Below are positions 13,102 through 18,956 of a DNA stretch of 21,837 nt, piece after piece (position 1 is the first letter of the stretch; each line of letters starts with the position of its first letter). Under the pieces are notes generated by a model, which saw only the letters and a list, made by a program, of their open reading frames with translations, was not told the origin of the DNA and searched no databases. The translations under genes were made by a program, and so were the position numbers. The stretch covers positions 1-21,837 of the IMG/VR virus record IMGVR_UViG_3300042898_001922. One strand, given 5' to 3'. This stretch comes from a virus.

Positions 13102-13328
13102 TTAATAGCCTCTCTTGTAACCAACACAATTGCGCCTTCCATCTCTAATGCTTTTTTTGCATTTAGTACATACTGTAATGCCTGTATCTTATCATCATGA
13201 ACCATTCTTGCAAATACATATTCGTCTAGTTTAATTGTTAAAAAATGTTCATTATCAATTAATTCTATTTTAAAACCTTTCGGAGGAATTATAGAGTGAA
13301 AGGCTCTACGCATTTGATCTGTATACAC
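13098..13328 (-). CDS. Actinophage-type hypothetical protein (76 aa)
   Basis: Starts at GTG 13328, which overlaps the WhiB stop; an ATG six residues in is an alternative. The C-terminal block KIQALQYVLNAKKALEMEGAIVLVTREAIK is a motif I associate with small proteins in actinobacterial phages but without known function. The N-terminal half looks like a short beta-rich domain (FKIELIDNEHFLTIKL). It lies directly between WhiB and the GT60-like gene with overlapping ends. Confidence 0.6.
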   Translation of the reverse strand: MYTDQMRRAFHSIIPPKGFKIELIDNEHFLTIKLDEYVFARMVHDDKIQALQYVLNAKKALEMEGAIVLVTREAIK

Positions 13329-13612
13329 TATTTCTCCATTGTCAATGCTTGCCAGGTATTAGCCCAGTCTTGTTTAGTTTTATGTTTATTAAACTCTCTA
13401 GATATATTTCCAAGTTCAAGGAATACTCCACCCCAAACACCATACTCTTTACCAGAAACACCGTTAGCAAAACAAATATTTGATACTGGGCATCTTTGGC
13501 AGATTGAGTCTACTATTGGACGTACTTCTACCTCATCTTCATACTTATCAAAGAATATATTGGTATCAAGCCCAAGACAGGCTGCTTCATCTTTCCATAA
13601 ATGTTGTTTCAT
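13328..13612 (-). CDS. whiB: WhiB-family iron-sulfur transcriptional regulator
   Basis: The 94-residue protein has the four cluster-binding cysteines in WhiB order: C12 (EAACLGLD), C38-x2-C41 (CQRC) and C47 (ICFANG), then the G58-V-W-G-G62 turn that contacts the sigma factor, then a basic tail (REFNKHKTK) for DNA contact. WhiB proteins bind a [4Fe-4S] cluster, interact with the primary sigma factor and occur in actinobacteria and their phages. Phage copies can block or redirect host WhiB regulators. Translation starts at an ATG directly abutting the upstream TAA. It is the clearest host-lineage marker here. Confidence 0.92.
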   Translation of the reverse strand: MKQHLWKDEAACLGLDTNIFFDKYEDEVEVRPIVDSICQRCPVSNICFANGVSGKEYGVWGGVFLELGNISREFNKHKTKQDWANTWQALTMEK

Positions 13613-13822
13613 TTACTGACCGTATTTGTTTGGAATATCCCAACCATTACGATTAAGGTTAAAAGTTTTTTGTAGGTACCATGCATGCTTTACACGTACA
13701 CCACTTGGAGATGTTCTGGCAAGATCTGATCTTTTACGTTCTACAACGTCCCAGCCAATCCATGCAAGTTCTTTATTTTTTTGAACAATTTTTTCCATTT
13801 GTGCCAACGAATTGATTATCAT
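13613..13822 (-). CDS. Actinophage-type hypothetical protein (69 aa)
   Basis: The protein has the recurrent pattern MEKIVQKNKELAWIGWDVVERKRSD, then SGVRVKHAWYLQKTFNLNRNGWDIP, a compact domain I know as a hypothetical in actinobacterial phages. AAAGAAAG precedes the ATG at 13822; ATG 13798 (M-E-K-I-V) is an alternative start and gives the form most typical of the family. The Trp-rich blocks suggest a folded small domain. It sits just upstream of WhiB with no gap. Confidence 0.6.
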   Translation of the reverse strand: MIINSLAQMEKIVQKNKELAWIGWDVVERKRSDLARTSPSGVRVKHAWYLQKTFNLNRNGWDIPNKYGQ

Positions 13823-13835
13823 TATATTCTTTCTT

Positions 13836-14186
13836 TTAGTAACGGAAGATTCCTACTTCTACATTTTTTGATTCTGCAAAAGTTGTTAATTTTGATACTG
13901 GCTCTTTTGGTTTGCTAAGAAATGCAAAATAGTTTATGTGCTCCATGTTGTCATGTACCCAACTTTCTGGAACTTTATAAAACTTTATCTTACGACCTCT
14001 TGCTTTCATTCCTCTTTCTGAAAGGTTTGAAAACTCTGAAACAAAAGAATTGACCTTTGTTGGGCCAACAGAATAAATTATGAAATCTTTTTCTTCTTCC
14101 TTCATTCCAGATAAAGCAACACTTATAGCACGAAGGAATAGATTATAGTCATTAAACTCATTAGTTCCCTGCACTGCCACTATCAT
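13836..14186 (-). CDS. SLOG/DUF2493-like Rossmann-fold protein
   Basis: The 116-residue protein begins MIVAVQGTNEFNDYNLFLRAI, a beta strand plus G-T-x-x-F turn as in SLOG/DUF2493 proteins, then IIYSVGPTKVNSFVSEFSN in place of the usual GGA-x-GVD nucleotide-ligand loop, and IKFYKVPESWV. The replacement of the GGA loop by VGPTKVN means ligand binding cannot be assumed. It overlaps the upstream gene by 26 nt. Family assignment is tentative. Confidence 0.5.
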   Translation of the reverse strand: MIVAVQGTNEFNDYNLFLRAISVALSGMKEEEKDFIIYSVGPTKVNSFVSEFSNLSERGMKARGRKIKFYKVPESWVHDNMEHINYFAFLSKPKEPVSKLTTFAESKNVEVGIFRY

Positions 14187-14592
14187 TTATTTTCCCATTC
14201 TTTAAGTTATCCAGGATGAATAACATCTTATCTACTTCTTTTTTTGACATTTTGGTTGTGTCTAAAGGCTTGCCAGTTTCTGGCCTAACCTTTCCATCTA
14301 CTGTGTCTCCAACATAAAACATGTTATTTGACACCCAATATGCTTTTTGATCTATTATGACAACCTTAGTTGTTTGTTTGTCTCGCCATATTTTGGATTG
14401 AGAATTAACAACCTTATCATCAAAAATGTCTTTAAAGAAAAAATCTTTTAATATATTATGCATATCGCTTTGACGATATAATACTTTATTAAAAGTTTTA
14501 TTTCTTTTTTTGTTCATTAATATAAGTATAGCGCAAAAGGCTATAGATGTCAACATGATACATAACAAATATAACATTTTATTGTTTACCAA
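14161..14592 (-). CDS. Membrane-anchored phage hypothetical protein
   Basis: An N-terminal membrane helix (LYLLCIMLTSIAFCAILIL, about residues 7-25) is followed by a basic patch (NKKRNK) and a soluble domain with SKIWRDKQTTKVVIIDQKAYWV and MSKKEVDKMLFILDNLKNG. The frame opens with TTG 14592, directly after the upstream TAA; ATG 14577 is the alternative and neither has a strong ribosome site. The C-terminal Gly/Ser tail ends in GSAGN. Function unknown. Confidence 0.55.
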   Translation of the reverse strand: MVNNKMLYLLCIMLTSIAFCAILILMNKKRNKTFNKVLYRQSDMHNILKDFFFKDIFDDKVVNSQSKIWRDKQTTKVVIIDQKAYWVSNNMFYVGDTVDGKVRPETGKPLDTTKMSKKEVDKMLFILDNLKNGKINDSGSAGN

Positions 14593-14892
14593 TTATTTTT
14601 TTTCAGTTTTTGTATTTATTTTTTTTTCTGTTTTTTCATATTTTTTTATAATATTCTGTATTTCTTTATCTTTTGCTTGTTTTTCCAATTCTGCTAAGTA
14701 AAGTGAATGACTTTGTAAGTCTTTAATTTGTTTTTCATGATCTGCAATATTGCTATCTATCTTGTCATTTAATGACTTTACTTTATTATTTGTTTCTAAT
14801 TGTAAAACTAAATAACTTAACTCTTGTTGAGATACTTTTGTTTTGTAAAATTCAATAATTTGGAATAAATCTTGTTTTGATAAATTTTCCAT
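14593..14892 (-). CDS. Short coiled-coil protein
   Basis: The 99-residue protein is almost entirely predicted helix, with a Gln/Glu/Leu-rich first half (QIIEFYKTKVSQQELSYLVL) and a strongly charged, Lys-rich C-terminal heptad region ending EKKINTKTEKK. No Cys, no membrane segment. AAAGGGG, formed by the last codons of the upstream gene, is the ribosome site. It could be a scaffold, tail-assembly or DNA-binding chaperone-like protein; nothing decides between these. Confidence 0.6.
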   Translation of the reverse strand: MENLSKQDLFQIIEFYKTKVSQQELSYLVLQLETNNKVKSLNDKIDSNIADHEKQIKDLQSHSLYLAELEKQAKDKEIQNIIKKYEKTEKKINTKTEKK

Positions 14893-14897
14893 ACTTA

Positions 14898-15263
14898 CTA
14901 CCCCTTTAGACTAAATGGACTTCCTATCCATAATTTTTCTGTTTTACTTTTTTCTCTGTTTACTATTGCACGACTCCAAGCAAACCCTGCATCTCCACCC
15001 CATGCTAACCACATGATCTTTCCATTAGATGGATTTTCTGCATTGTCCCAATCTTTACCTTTTTTATCTACTTCATGACGTGAAAAAAAAGAGTACATTC
15101 TTTTAACAGTATCAAGAGACATAGACGCACCATTTACAATATCAGTTGCTCTACCCCAACCTACTGGAGTACCAGCACCTGTTGCTTTGCCATCTTCTTT
15201 ATACTTTAAGGCACGTCTTGCAGCAGCCTTCATACCATCATTAGGTGAGTATGTATCTGCCAT
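14898..15263 (-). CDS. Phage-conserved TPVGxxRA/RHEVDK domain protein
   Basis: The 121-residue protein consists of a domain found free-standing or fused in many phage proteins: AARRALKYKEDGKATGAGTPVGWGRATDIVNG, then SLDTVKRMYSFFSRHEVDKKGKDW and GKIMWLAWGGDAGFAWSRA. I recognise the pattern from phage proteins, where it is sometimes joined to capsid-protease or other multi-domain proteins, but do not know a biochemical activity. The Trp and Gly at WGGDAG are its signature. Start shares 1 nt with the upstream stop (TAATG). Confidence 0.65.
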   Translation of the reverse strand: MADTYSPNDGMKAAARRALKYKEDGKATGAGTPVGWGRATDIVNGASMSLDTVKRMYSFFSRHEVDKKGKDWDNAENPSNGKIMWLAWGGDAGFAWSRAIVNREKSKTEKLWIGSPFSLKG

Positions 15264-15397
15264 TACTTATCCTTCTTTGGATGCTTCACTTCATATGGAC
15301 CAAGAATAGATTTAACTGTACCGTTTTTATTCATGCGTACAATCTTTCCGTCCTTAATTTGTGTTGCATTAAATGATTGTGCTTTTTTCTTTGGCAT
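15263..15397 (-). CDS. Small basic hypothetical protein (44 aa)
   Basis: The frame starts at ATG 15397 in a TAATG junction and ends in another at 15263. The peptide MPKKKAQSFNATQIKDGK is strongly basic at both ends (HPKKDK at the C-terminus), with a central RMNKNGTVKSILGPYEV. The tight coupling on both sides supports a real gene although it is short. A nucleic-acid-binding or scaffold-like role is possible. Confidence 0.6.
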   Translation of the reverse strand: MPKKKAQSFNATQIKDGKIVRMNKNGTVKSILGPYEVKHPKKDK

Positions 15398-15930
15398 TAT
15401 TTTAAAAATCCGTTCCAAAAGTTATCTGATCCTAATTCTTTTTCAGACTTATAGGTTCCACCACGTCGTTTATATTCTTGTACTACCCAAGAGTTTGCAA
15501 CTGCAGAGGGATACACATCAAACTTATCCTTTGCTGCCTGCACAACTCTTGCATAAAGTTGTGGATTAGAAGGTGTTGATCCGCCTCTTCGTGGTTTAAT
15601 AATATCTTCATAGTTTGGCTTCTTTCCCTTGCCAATTGATGAATCATACATTGCCATTGCAACTTCTGAATTCATATCATGATTGTTTACGTCTGCAACT
15701 TGTGCATCTTTATACATCATTCCAATACTATAGGCTGTGGGTTCCCATTTGCCATCTTCTTCTTTATAAATTCTAACAGACATTGCTGGGTTTTCTGGTG
15801 GCATTGATTCAAGTGCATACTCTGACCCAGGCGTACCCAATGTTCCACCCTCAACCATAATGTGCTCTACAACACCATGCATAACACCCTCAGATGTCCT
15901 GCCCATAACAAAGTCGCCTTCTTTTATCAT
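15397..15930 (-). CDS. Two-module phage protein (TSEGxxxGxVxHIMxEGG + DUF5872-like)
   Basis: The 177-residue protein combines an N-terminal beta-rich module (EGDFVMGRTSEGVMHGVVEHIM, then PPENPAMSVRIYKEEDGKWEPT), known from phage proteins, with a C-terminal module PQLYARVVQAAKDKFDVYPSAVANSWVV followed by QEYKRRGG, which looks like the short DUF5872-type domain shared by phages and large viruses. No catalytic residues are evident. The linker (KGKKPNYEDIIKPRRGGS) is basic. The ATG at 15930 is 6 nt after an extended -10 TATAAT, so it probably starts a leaderless transcription unit running left through the coupled small genes. Confidence 0.65.
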   Translation of the reverse strand: MIKEGDFVMGRTSEGVMHGVVEHIMVEGGTLGTPGSEYALESMPPENPAMSVRIYKEEDGKWEPTAYSIGMMYKDAQVADVNNHDMNSEVAMAMYDSSIGKGKKPNYEDIIKPRRGGSTPSNPQLYARVVQAAKDKFDVYPSAVANSWVVQEYKRRGGTYKSEKELGSDNFWNGFLK

Positions 15931-15936
15931 ATACTG

Positions 15937-15945
15937 ATTATATCA
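15937..15945 (-). promoter_or_regulatory. Extended -10 promoter, leaderless start at 15930
   Basis: The minus strand reads TGA-TATAAT (15945-15937), then CAGTAT, then the ATG at 15930. An extended -10 compensates for the absence of a recognisable -35. The 6-nt gap again places +1 on the start codon. The promoter lies in the 19-nt gap before the upstream gene's stop. Confidence 0.6.
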
Positions 15946-15949
15946 GACT

Positions 15950-16276
15950 TTAGTTCTTTAGTAGTCTTTTGACTTCTTCTAATGCCCAGATTTCTGGCTT
16001 TGTAAGTTTAGAAACCTCAACCTTGTCAAGACCTTTTTCGGATATTGTAACTATTGGATCTGGCAATAAAAGGTCAATGTTGACATACCCCTTTTCCCAC
16101 AGATTTAACAAATCTCTATTTACCGTCTTAAGATGATCCTCATACAGATCTGGCATAACTTCTTTCATTCTAGAGGTTATAGCATAAAGAAATTCTCCAT
16201 TTTCAGAGTCTACCCCAGCAACCTCTAGGGCACCTTCAAGTATAAGGTTTTTTATTAGTTCATCTTCAGTGTTCAA
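15950..16276 (-). CDS. Hypothetical protein, possibly winged-helix-like
   Basis: The 108-residue protein opens MNTEDELIKNLILEGALEVAG from a TTG (16276) that overlaps the stop of the thioredoxin upstream. HLKTVNRDLLNLWEKGYVNIDLL resembles the recognition helix plus wing entry of a wHTH fold, and EKGLDKVEVSKL the following helix. The match is only in secondary-structure pattern. Function unknown; a DNA-binding role is possible. Confidence 0.55.
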   Translation of the reverse strand: MNTEDELIKNLILEGALEVAGVDSENGEFLYAITSRMKEVMPDLYEDHLKTVNRDLLNLWEKGYVNIDLLLPDPIVTISEKGLDKVEVSKLTKPEIWALEEVKRLLKN

Positions 16277-16532
16277 GGTAACGAAGAAACCCTTCTAATC
16301 TTTTTCTATTTGCGTCTCCTTGTTCACGACGGAATTCTTCTCCATTTTTAATAAAAACAAATGTAGGCACCATTTCAACTGCAAAATCTTTTACCATTTG
16401 AGGTGCTTCAAATACATCAACAATAAAAAATTTAACTGTTTCACTTTCTTGGTTTAAAGCCTCAATATGTGGCCAAGTTTCTAAACATGGTTCACACTTA
16501 TCATCCTTAAAAAATATTATAAAATTTTCCAT
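16266..16532 (-). CDS. Thioredoxin-like protein 2 (CEPC)
   Basis: The 88-residue protein has a thioredoxin core: FIIFFKDDKCEPCLETWPHIE with C13-E-P-C16, FIVDVFEAPQMV and the cis-proline loop VEMVPTFVFIKNGEE (P56). It lacks the N-terminal helix and WCGPC motif of housekeeping thioredoxins, as is common for phage thioredoxin/glutaredoxin-like proteins. AAGGAG precedes the ATG. It sits 11 nt downstream of a second thioredoxin, so the two form a tandem pair. It may reduce a ribonucleotide reductase, a methionine sulfoxide reductase or another protein; none is encoded in this window. Confidence 0.8.
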   Translation of the reverse strand: MENFIIFFKDDKCEPCLETWPHIEALNQESETVKFFIVDVFEAPQMVKDFAVEMVPTFVFIKNGEEFRREQGDANRKRLEGFLRYLEH

Positions 16533-16543
16533 TTTTCTCCTTT

Positions 16544-16804
16544 TTATTTTTGATAGTCAATTAACTCTTTTAACTGTTGCTTTGTCTGTGCGCCAGTTAC
16601 ACGATGAATTTCTTTGTTGTCTTTCATTACTACAAAAGTAGGAACAGATTTAATCTCAAAATCCTGAGCCATCTCAATTTCTGAATCAACATCAATAATA
16701 AAAATTTTAGCCATGGTCTGTTCACGGTTTAAATCTTCAACAATTGGCTTTGTTTGTTTACAGGGATTACACCATTCAGCAGTAAAATAAAAAATCATTT
16801 TCAT
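16544..16804 (-). CDS. Thioredoxin-like protein 1 (WCNPC)
   Basis: The 86-residue protein begins MKMIFYFTAEWCNPCKQTKP with C12-N-P-C15, followed by FIIDVDSE and the cis-proline loop IKSVPTFVVMKDNKEI (P55) and a C-terminal helix. It is closer to canonical thioredoxin (W before the CxxC) than its neighbour. Stop and start of the thermonuclease and this gene share TAATG, so expression is coupled. The NP dipeptide between the cysteines differs from GP of standard thioredoxin and would change the redox potential. Confidence 0.85.
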   Translation of the reverse strand: MKMIFYFTAEWCNPCKQTKPIVEDLNREQTMAKIFIIDVDSEIEMAQDFEIKSVPTFVVMKDNKEIHRVTGAQTKQQLKELIDYQK

Positions 16805-17211
16805 TACTTGCCTGATTTTAATCTAGACTTTTTAAGTGCTTGAAAGTCCTTAACCTTGGTATCTCCAAGGTAGCCCCAAGCATACCCATCATTAATCATT
16901 TTATCATTGAGAGATACTGTGTCTCCATTAACATATACCCAGCCTAAAATGCGACCATACTTTTCAGATGAATCCATCTTTTCAGTCTTGATAATAACAG
17001 ACTTAGCATCCTTCAGAGACTTTTTTAGATACTCCTTGGCTTCAAGACCGAGAGCCTTTTCAGCAAGGTCCTTTGTGCGAGACTCAGGGGTGTCAATACC
17101 AGCCAATCTAACACGGGATGCAAATAAAATATCAAAACCTAAATCAATAAGAACATCAATGGTGTCTCCATCTACTACGTTCTCTACTTTTCTAACATAA
17201 TACTCATACAT
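16804..17211 (-). CDS. Thermonuclease (staphylococcal-nuclease-like)
   Basis: The 135-residue protein has every landmark of the SNase fold: VDGDTIDV (13-20; D14, D16), RVRLAGIDTPES (33-44) with R35, D40 and E43, SEKYGRILG (82-90) with R87, and NDKMINDGYAW (102-112). The residue numbers nearly equal those of nuclease A (R35, D40, E43, R87), so catalysis is likely. It cleaves DNA and RNA with Ca2+. No signal peptide is present, so it acts inside the cell, perhaps in host-DNA breakdown. It overlaps the DUF7455 stop by 8 nt. Confidence 0.92.
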   Translation of the reverse strand: MYEYYVRKVENVVDGDTIDVLIDLGFDILFASRVRLAGIDTPESRTKDLAEKALGLEAKEYLKKSLKDAKSVIIKTEKMDSSEKYGRILGWVYVNGDTVSLNDKMINDGYAWGYLGDTKVKDFQALKKSRLKSGK

Positions 17212-17455
17212 AATCTTTATCCTTTAATTTATTTTGAACTAACTTATCTCGTTCGTCAATCAAAGTTAATGCAAAAGACATCATTTTTTTATATCCACTT
17301 GCATCATTCATAATTTTATTATAGTGATGCCCACAAAACATTAAATCTCCAGATATTCCAGTTACTTTAACAAGTGCTTCTGAAGGACAGGAATCACAAC
17401 GATCTGTTGCCTTTAATAGCCATTCTTTTTCTGCAACTGCTTCTGTAATTGTCAT
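17204..17455 (-). CDS. DUF7455-like zinc-binding protein, leaderless
   Basis: The sequence KATDRCDSCPSEALVKVT and GDLMFCGHHYNKI gives C-x2-C and C-x-H-H, the zinc-ribbon pattern of DUF7455, a small family of actinobacteria and their phages. Two ATGs exist, 17461 and 17455; only 17455 (MTITEAVAEKEW) is exactly 6 nt after the TATACT at 17467-17462 and is taken as the start, while the first lies right against the -10. The C-terminus is a charged helix (LIDERDKLVQNKLKDKDYV). Function unknown. Confidence 0.78.
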   Translation of the reverse strand: MTITEAVAEKEWLLKATDRCDSCPSEALVKVTGISGDLMFCGHHYNKIMNDASGYKKMMSFALTLIDERDKLVQNKLKDKDYV

Positions 17456-17461
17456 GTTCAT

Positions 17462-17467
17462 AGTATA
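17462..17467 (-). promoter_or_regulatory. -10 box giving a leaderless start for the DUF7455 gene
   Basis: The minus strand reads TATACT (17467-17462), six bases (ATGAAC), then the ATG at 17455. No -35 of quality is visible. The match to the 6-nt spacing is the main support. Confidence 0.42.
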
Positions 17468-17470
17468 CCG

Positions 17471-17653
17471 CTACTTTCTGTTATCAGTGGAATAAAACCC
17501 ACTACCGTTGAATACTGCTCCTACATTAGAGTATACACGAACTAAATAAGTATTGCAAGTGTCACACTTATACCCAGGATCATCTTCTTTAATAGAACGC
17601 TCCTTGGTATATCTTCGTGCACATGGCATGCAATCATATTCGTATAAAGCCAT
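17471..17653 (-). CDS. FmdB-family zinc ribbon protein
   Basis: The 60-residue protein starts MALYEYDCMPCARRYTKERS and has C8-x2-C11 and C30-x2-C33, the two knuckles of the FmdB (CxxC_CxxC_SSSS) zinc ribbon, followed by VRVYSNVGAVFNGSGFYSTDNRK, the typical bacterial C-terminus of the family. FmdB-type proteins are regulatory or small zinc proteins. Fully complete and strongly family-like. It ends just before the -10 of the DUF7455 gene. Confidence 0.88.
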   Translation of the reverse strand: MALYEYDCMPCARRYTKERSIKEDDPGYKCDTCNTYLVRVYSNVGAVFNGSGFYSTDNRK

Positions 17654-17658
17654 TTGTA

Positions 17659-17877
17659 TTATTTAACCTTATTTCCAAATTTAGCCCATACTCTTTCGTG
17701 TAAAAAGTATCCAATCATTTCGCAAGCCGTGTATATAATTGCAAACGTTCCAGCGTATTCCCAATGGGCTTCGCCAGTAATAGCCTTTTCAAAAAAATAA
17801 ACTAAGGTTCCAACAAATCCAATATGAACTGCTGGCCAAGACAAAGACTTATAAATACTTCTCTTGTTTGACTCCAT
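17659..17877 (-). CDS. DUF2061 membrane protein, candidate holin
   Basis: The 72-residue protein has the DUF2061 pattern: KRSIYKSLSWPAVHIGFVGTLVYF, then a middle helix AGTFAIIYTACEMIGYF and the family ending LHERVWAKFG. Two membrane helices (about residues 15-31 and 43-60) with short basic ends are expected. It starts at a TAATG junction with the endolysin gene directly upstream, so the two are translationally coupled, which suggests a lysis partner; DUF2061 itself has no proven holin function. Confidence 0.72.
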   Translation of the reverse strand: MESNKRSIYKSLSWPAVHIGFVGTLVYFFEKAITGEAHWEYAGTFAIIYTACEMIGYFLHERVWAKFGNKVK

Positions 17878-18521
17878 TACAGTGCTACCTTTCCCTTTCC
17901 TCCGCCAGAGGATGCTTTCTTTGCAGCAGTATTTGCAGTCTTCTTTGCAGCATCTGGAGATGTTGCCTTGGCTGGTGTTGCTGCTAACTTGTTTAATAGT
18001 GGAGCATTTTCTTCACCAGTATAAACTGGACGACCCCAACCAACAACAGCATTAAGTAATTTCTTTTTATTGTTCTTTACATAACCACGAGTCTTCTCAA
18101 CGCACATGCCTCCGTTACGCTGATCTCCCTTTGCAGTTCCTGAAGTGTTTCCTTCAATAACTTGAATTGTTCCATCACCATTGTTTTTAATGCAAATACC
18201 AACATGTGAAATACGATTTACACCATCATCTGGAAAATCAAAATAGATCCAGTCTCCTGGCATTGGGTCATCATTACGAGCATCTGACCATCTGCCCTCT
18301 TTCTTAAATTGATCTGATGCTGCTACTGTTGATGCAGACTTTGGGAACTTTGAAACTCCCGCTGACATAGCGCACCAAGAAACAAATGACTGGCACCAAG
18401 GTTGGAAATTAACCTTCATCCATGCACCGTACTTTGTTTCGTTATCTTTAGGACCTTCAATGGTTCCTAACTCTTTCTTTGCAACCTCAATGATTGCTTC
18501 TAAACTTCCTCTTGTTGCCAT
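17877..18521 (-). CDS. CHAP-domain endolysin
   Basis: The 214-residue protein has an N-terminal CHAP amidase/peptidase: PWCQSFVSWCAMSAG with the nucleophile C43, GDWIYFDFPDDGVNRISHVGI with H106, and the acidic residue in VIEGNTSG (E123). The domain ends about residue 170 and is followed by an Ala/Lys/Thr-rich tail (about residues 180-212) that closes with GGGKGK. No separate cell-wall-binding domain is recognisable, so the basic tail may do the targeting. There is no signal peptide, so release needs a holin. Start: AAAGGGGGAATA before the ATG, behind a strong promoter. Confidence 0.87.
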   Translation of the reverse strand: MATRGSLEAIIEVAKKELGTIEGPKDNETKYGAWMKVNFQPWCQSFVSWCAMSAGVSKFPKSASTVAASDQFKKEGRWSDARNDDPMPGDWIYFDFPDDGVNRISHVGICIKNNGDGTIQVIEGNTSGTAKGDQRNGGMCVEKTRGYVKNNKKKLLNAVVGWGRPVYTGEENAPLLNKLAATPAKATSPDAAKKTANTAAKKASSGGGKGKVAL

Positions 18522-18547
18522 TATTCCCCCTTTAGGTACTATATTCT

Positions 18548-18577
18548 ATTATAGCATTATGATGCTTGTGATGTCAA
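18548..18577 (-). promoter_or_regulatory. Strong promoter of the lysis genes
   Basis: On the minus strand TTGACA (18577-18572), an 18-nt spacer and TATAAT (18553-18548), with TGC directly before the -10 (extended -10). The -35 lies in the last codons of the HNH gene. The expected leader is about 20 nt and holds the strong AAAGGGGG ribosome site of the endolysin. Confidence 0.78.
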
Positions 18578-18832
18578 TCTGTTATGCGTTCTTATTCTAT
18601 GGCAATTAGCACAAACAACTTCACATTTTTCAATTTCTTTTTTAATTGCTTTCCATGAAAATCCATCGTGGATCATCCTAGATATATTATATTTTTTATT
18701 TTTTATGTGGTCAAAGTCTAAGATTATATGATTGTTAATTCCACAGTCTACACATCCAGAAGCCTCTTTAATTTCTGCAAGCCTCTTCTTTAAAATCTGC
18801 TTATTATAATGGTCTAACTCTTTGTCAGTCAT
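18557..18832 (-). CDS. HNH endonuclease (homing-type)
   Basis: The 91-residue protein (from ATG 18832) is a compact HNH nuclease with a zinc scaffold: C27-x2-C30 (CVDCG), the catalytic strand ILDFDHIKNKK with D41-H42, and the second knuckle EVVCANCHRIRTHNR with C74-x2-C77, N76 and H78/H83. Upstream in-frame codons up to 18874 (a TTG start, MPVWGLIF) would read through the 3' side of the structured RNA and are not preferred. Such stand-alone genes in phages are usually mobile homing endonucleases. A -10 TATAAT lies 7 nt before this ATG. Gene direction and position just downstream of the structured RNA are noted. Confidence 0.83.
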   Translation of the reverse strand: MTDKELDHYNKQILKKRLAEIKEASGCVDCGINNHIILDFDHIKNKKYNISRMIHDGFSWKAIKKEIEKCEVVCANCHRIRTHNRLTSQAS

Positions 18833-18839
18833 TAACATC

Positions 18840-18845
18840 ATTATA
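18840..18845 (-). promoter_or_regulatory. -10 box 7 nt before the HNH start
   Basis: The minus strand reads TATAAT (18845-18840), then GATGTTA, then the ATG at 18832. The -35 region falls in the 3' arm of the structured RNA and has no consensus match. Spacing is 7 nt rather than 6, still compatible with a leaderless or near-leaderless transcript. Confidence 0.4.
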
Positions 18846-18860
18846 CCGTTAAATATTAGG

Positions 18861-18944
18861 CCCCACACAGGCAATTCACCTGACTTGCGCCACGGTCTCT
18901 ATCCAATGGGTAACTATGCCATCGCTAAGGTCCTGTGTGGGGAC
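18861..18944 (-). ncRNA. Candidate structured RNA closed by an 11-bp stem
   Basis: Between the Hsp20 stop and the HNH start, CCCCACACAGG and CCTGTGTGGGG pair perfectly (bases 18942-18932 with 18871-18861) around a 60-nt interior. Inside, ACCT/AGGT (18931-18928 with 18881-18878) continues the helix after a one-sided 6-nt bulge, GCG/CGC (18925-18923 with 18889-18887) forms the next step, and ATGG/CCAT (18922-18919 with 18909-18906) a hairpin with a 9-nt loop. A minus-strand -10-like TACAAT (18956-18951) predicts +1 at 18944, 2 nt before the stem. No long reading frame or known riboswitch core is seen. The orientation is inferred from that box. Confidence 0.5.
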
Positions 18945-18956
18945 ACTTATATTGTA

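Noticed and set aside
13296-13619. Rightward 107-codon frame over the WhiB gene
   Set aside because: Antisense to a WhiB gene with intact Cys motif.
16907-17200. Rightward 97-codon frame across the thermonuclease
   Set aside because: Antisense to an intact SNase gene with all active-site residues.
18833-18874. Longer HNH start (TTG at 18874)
   Set aside because: It would translate through the 3' arm of the inverted repeat and the -10 box; the ATG at 18832 is a better start.
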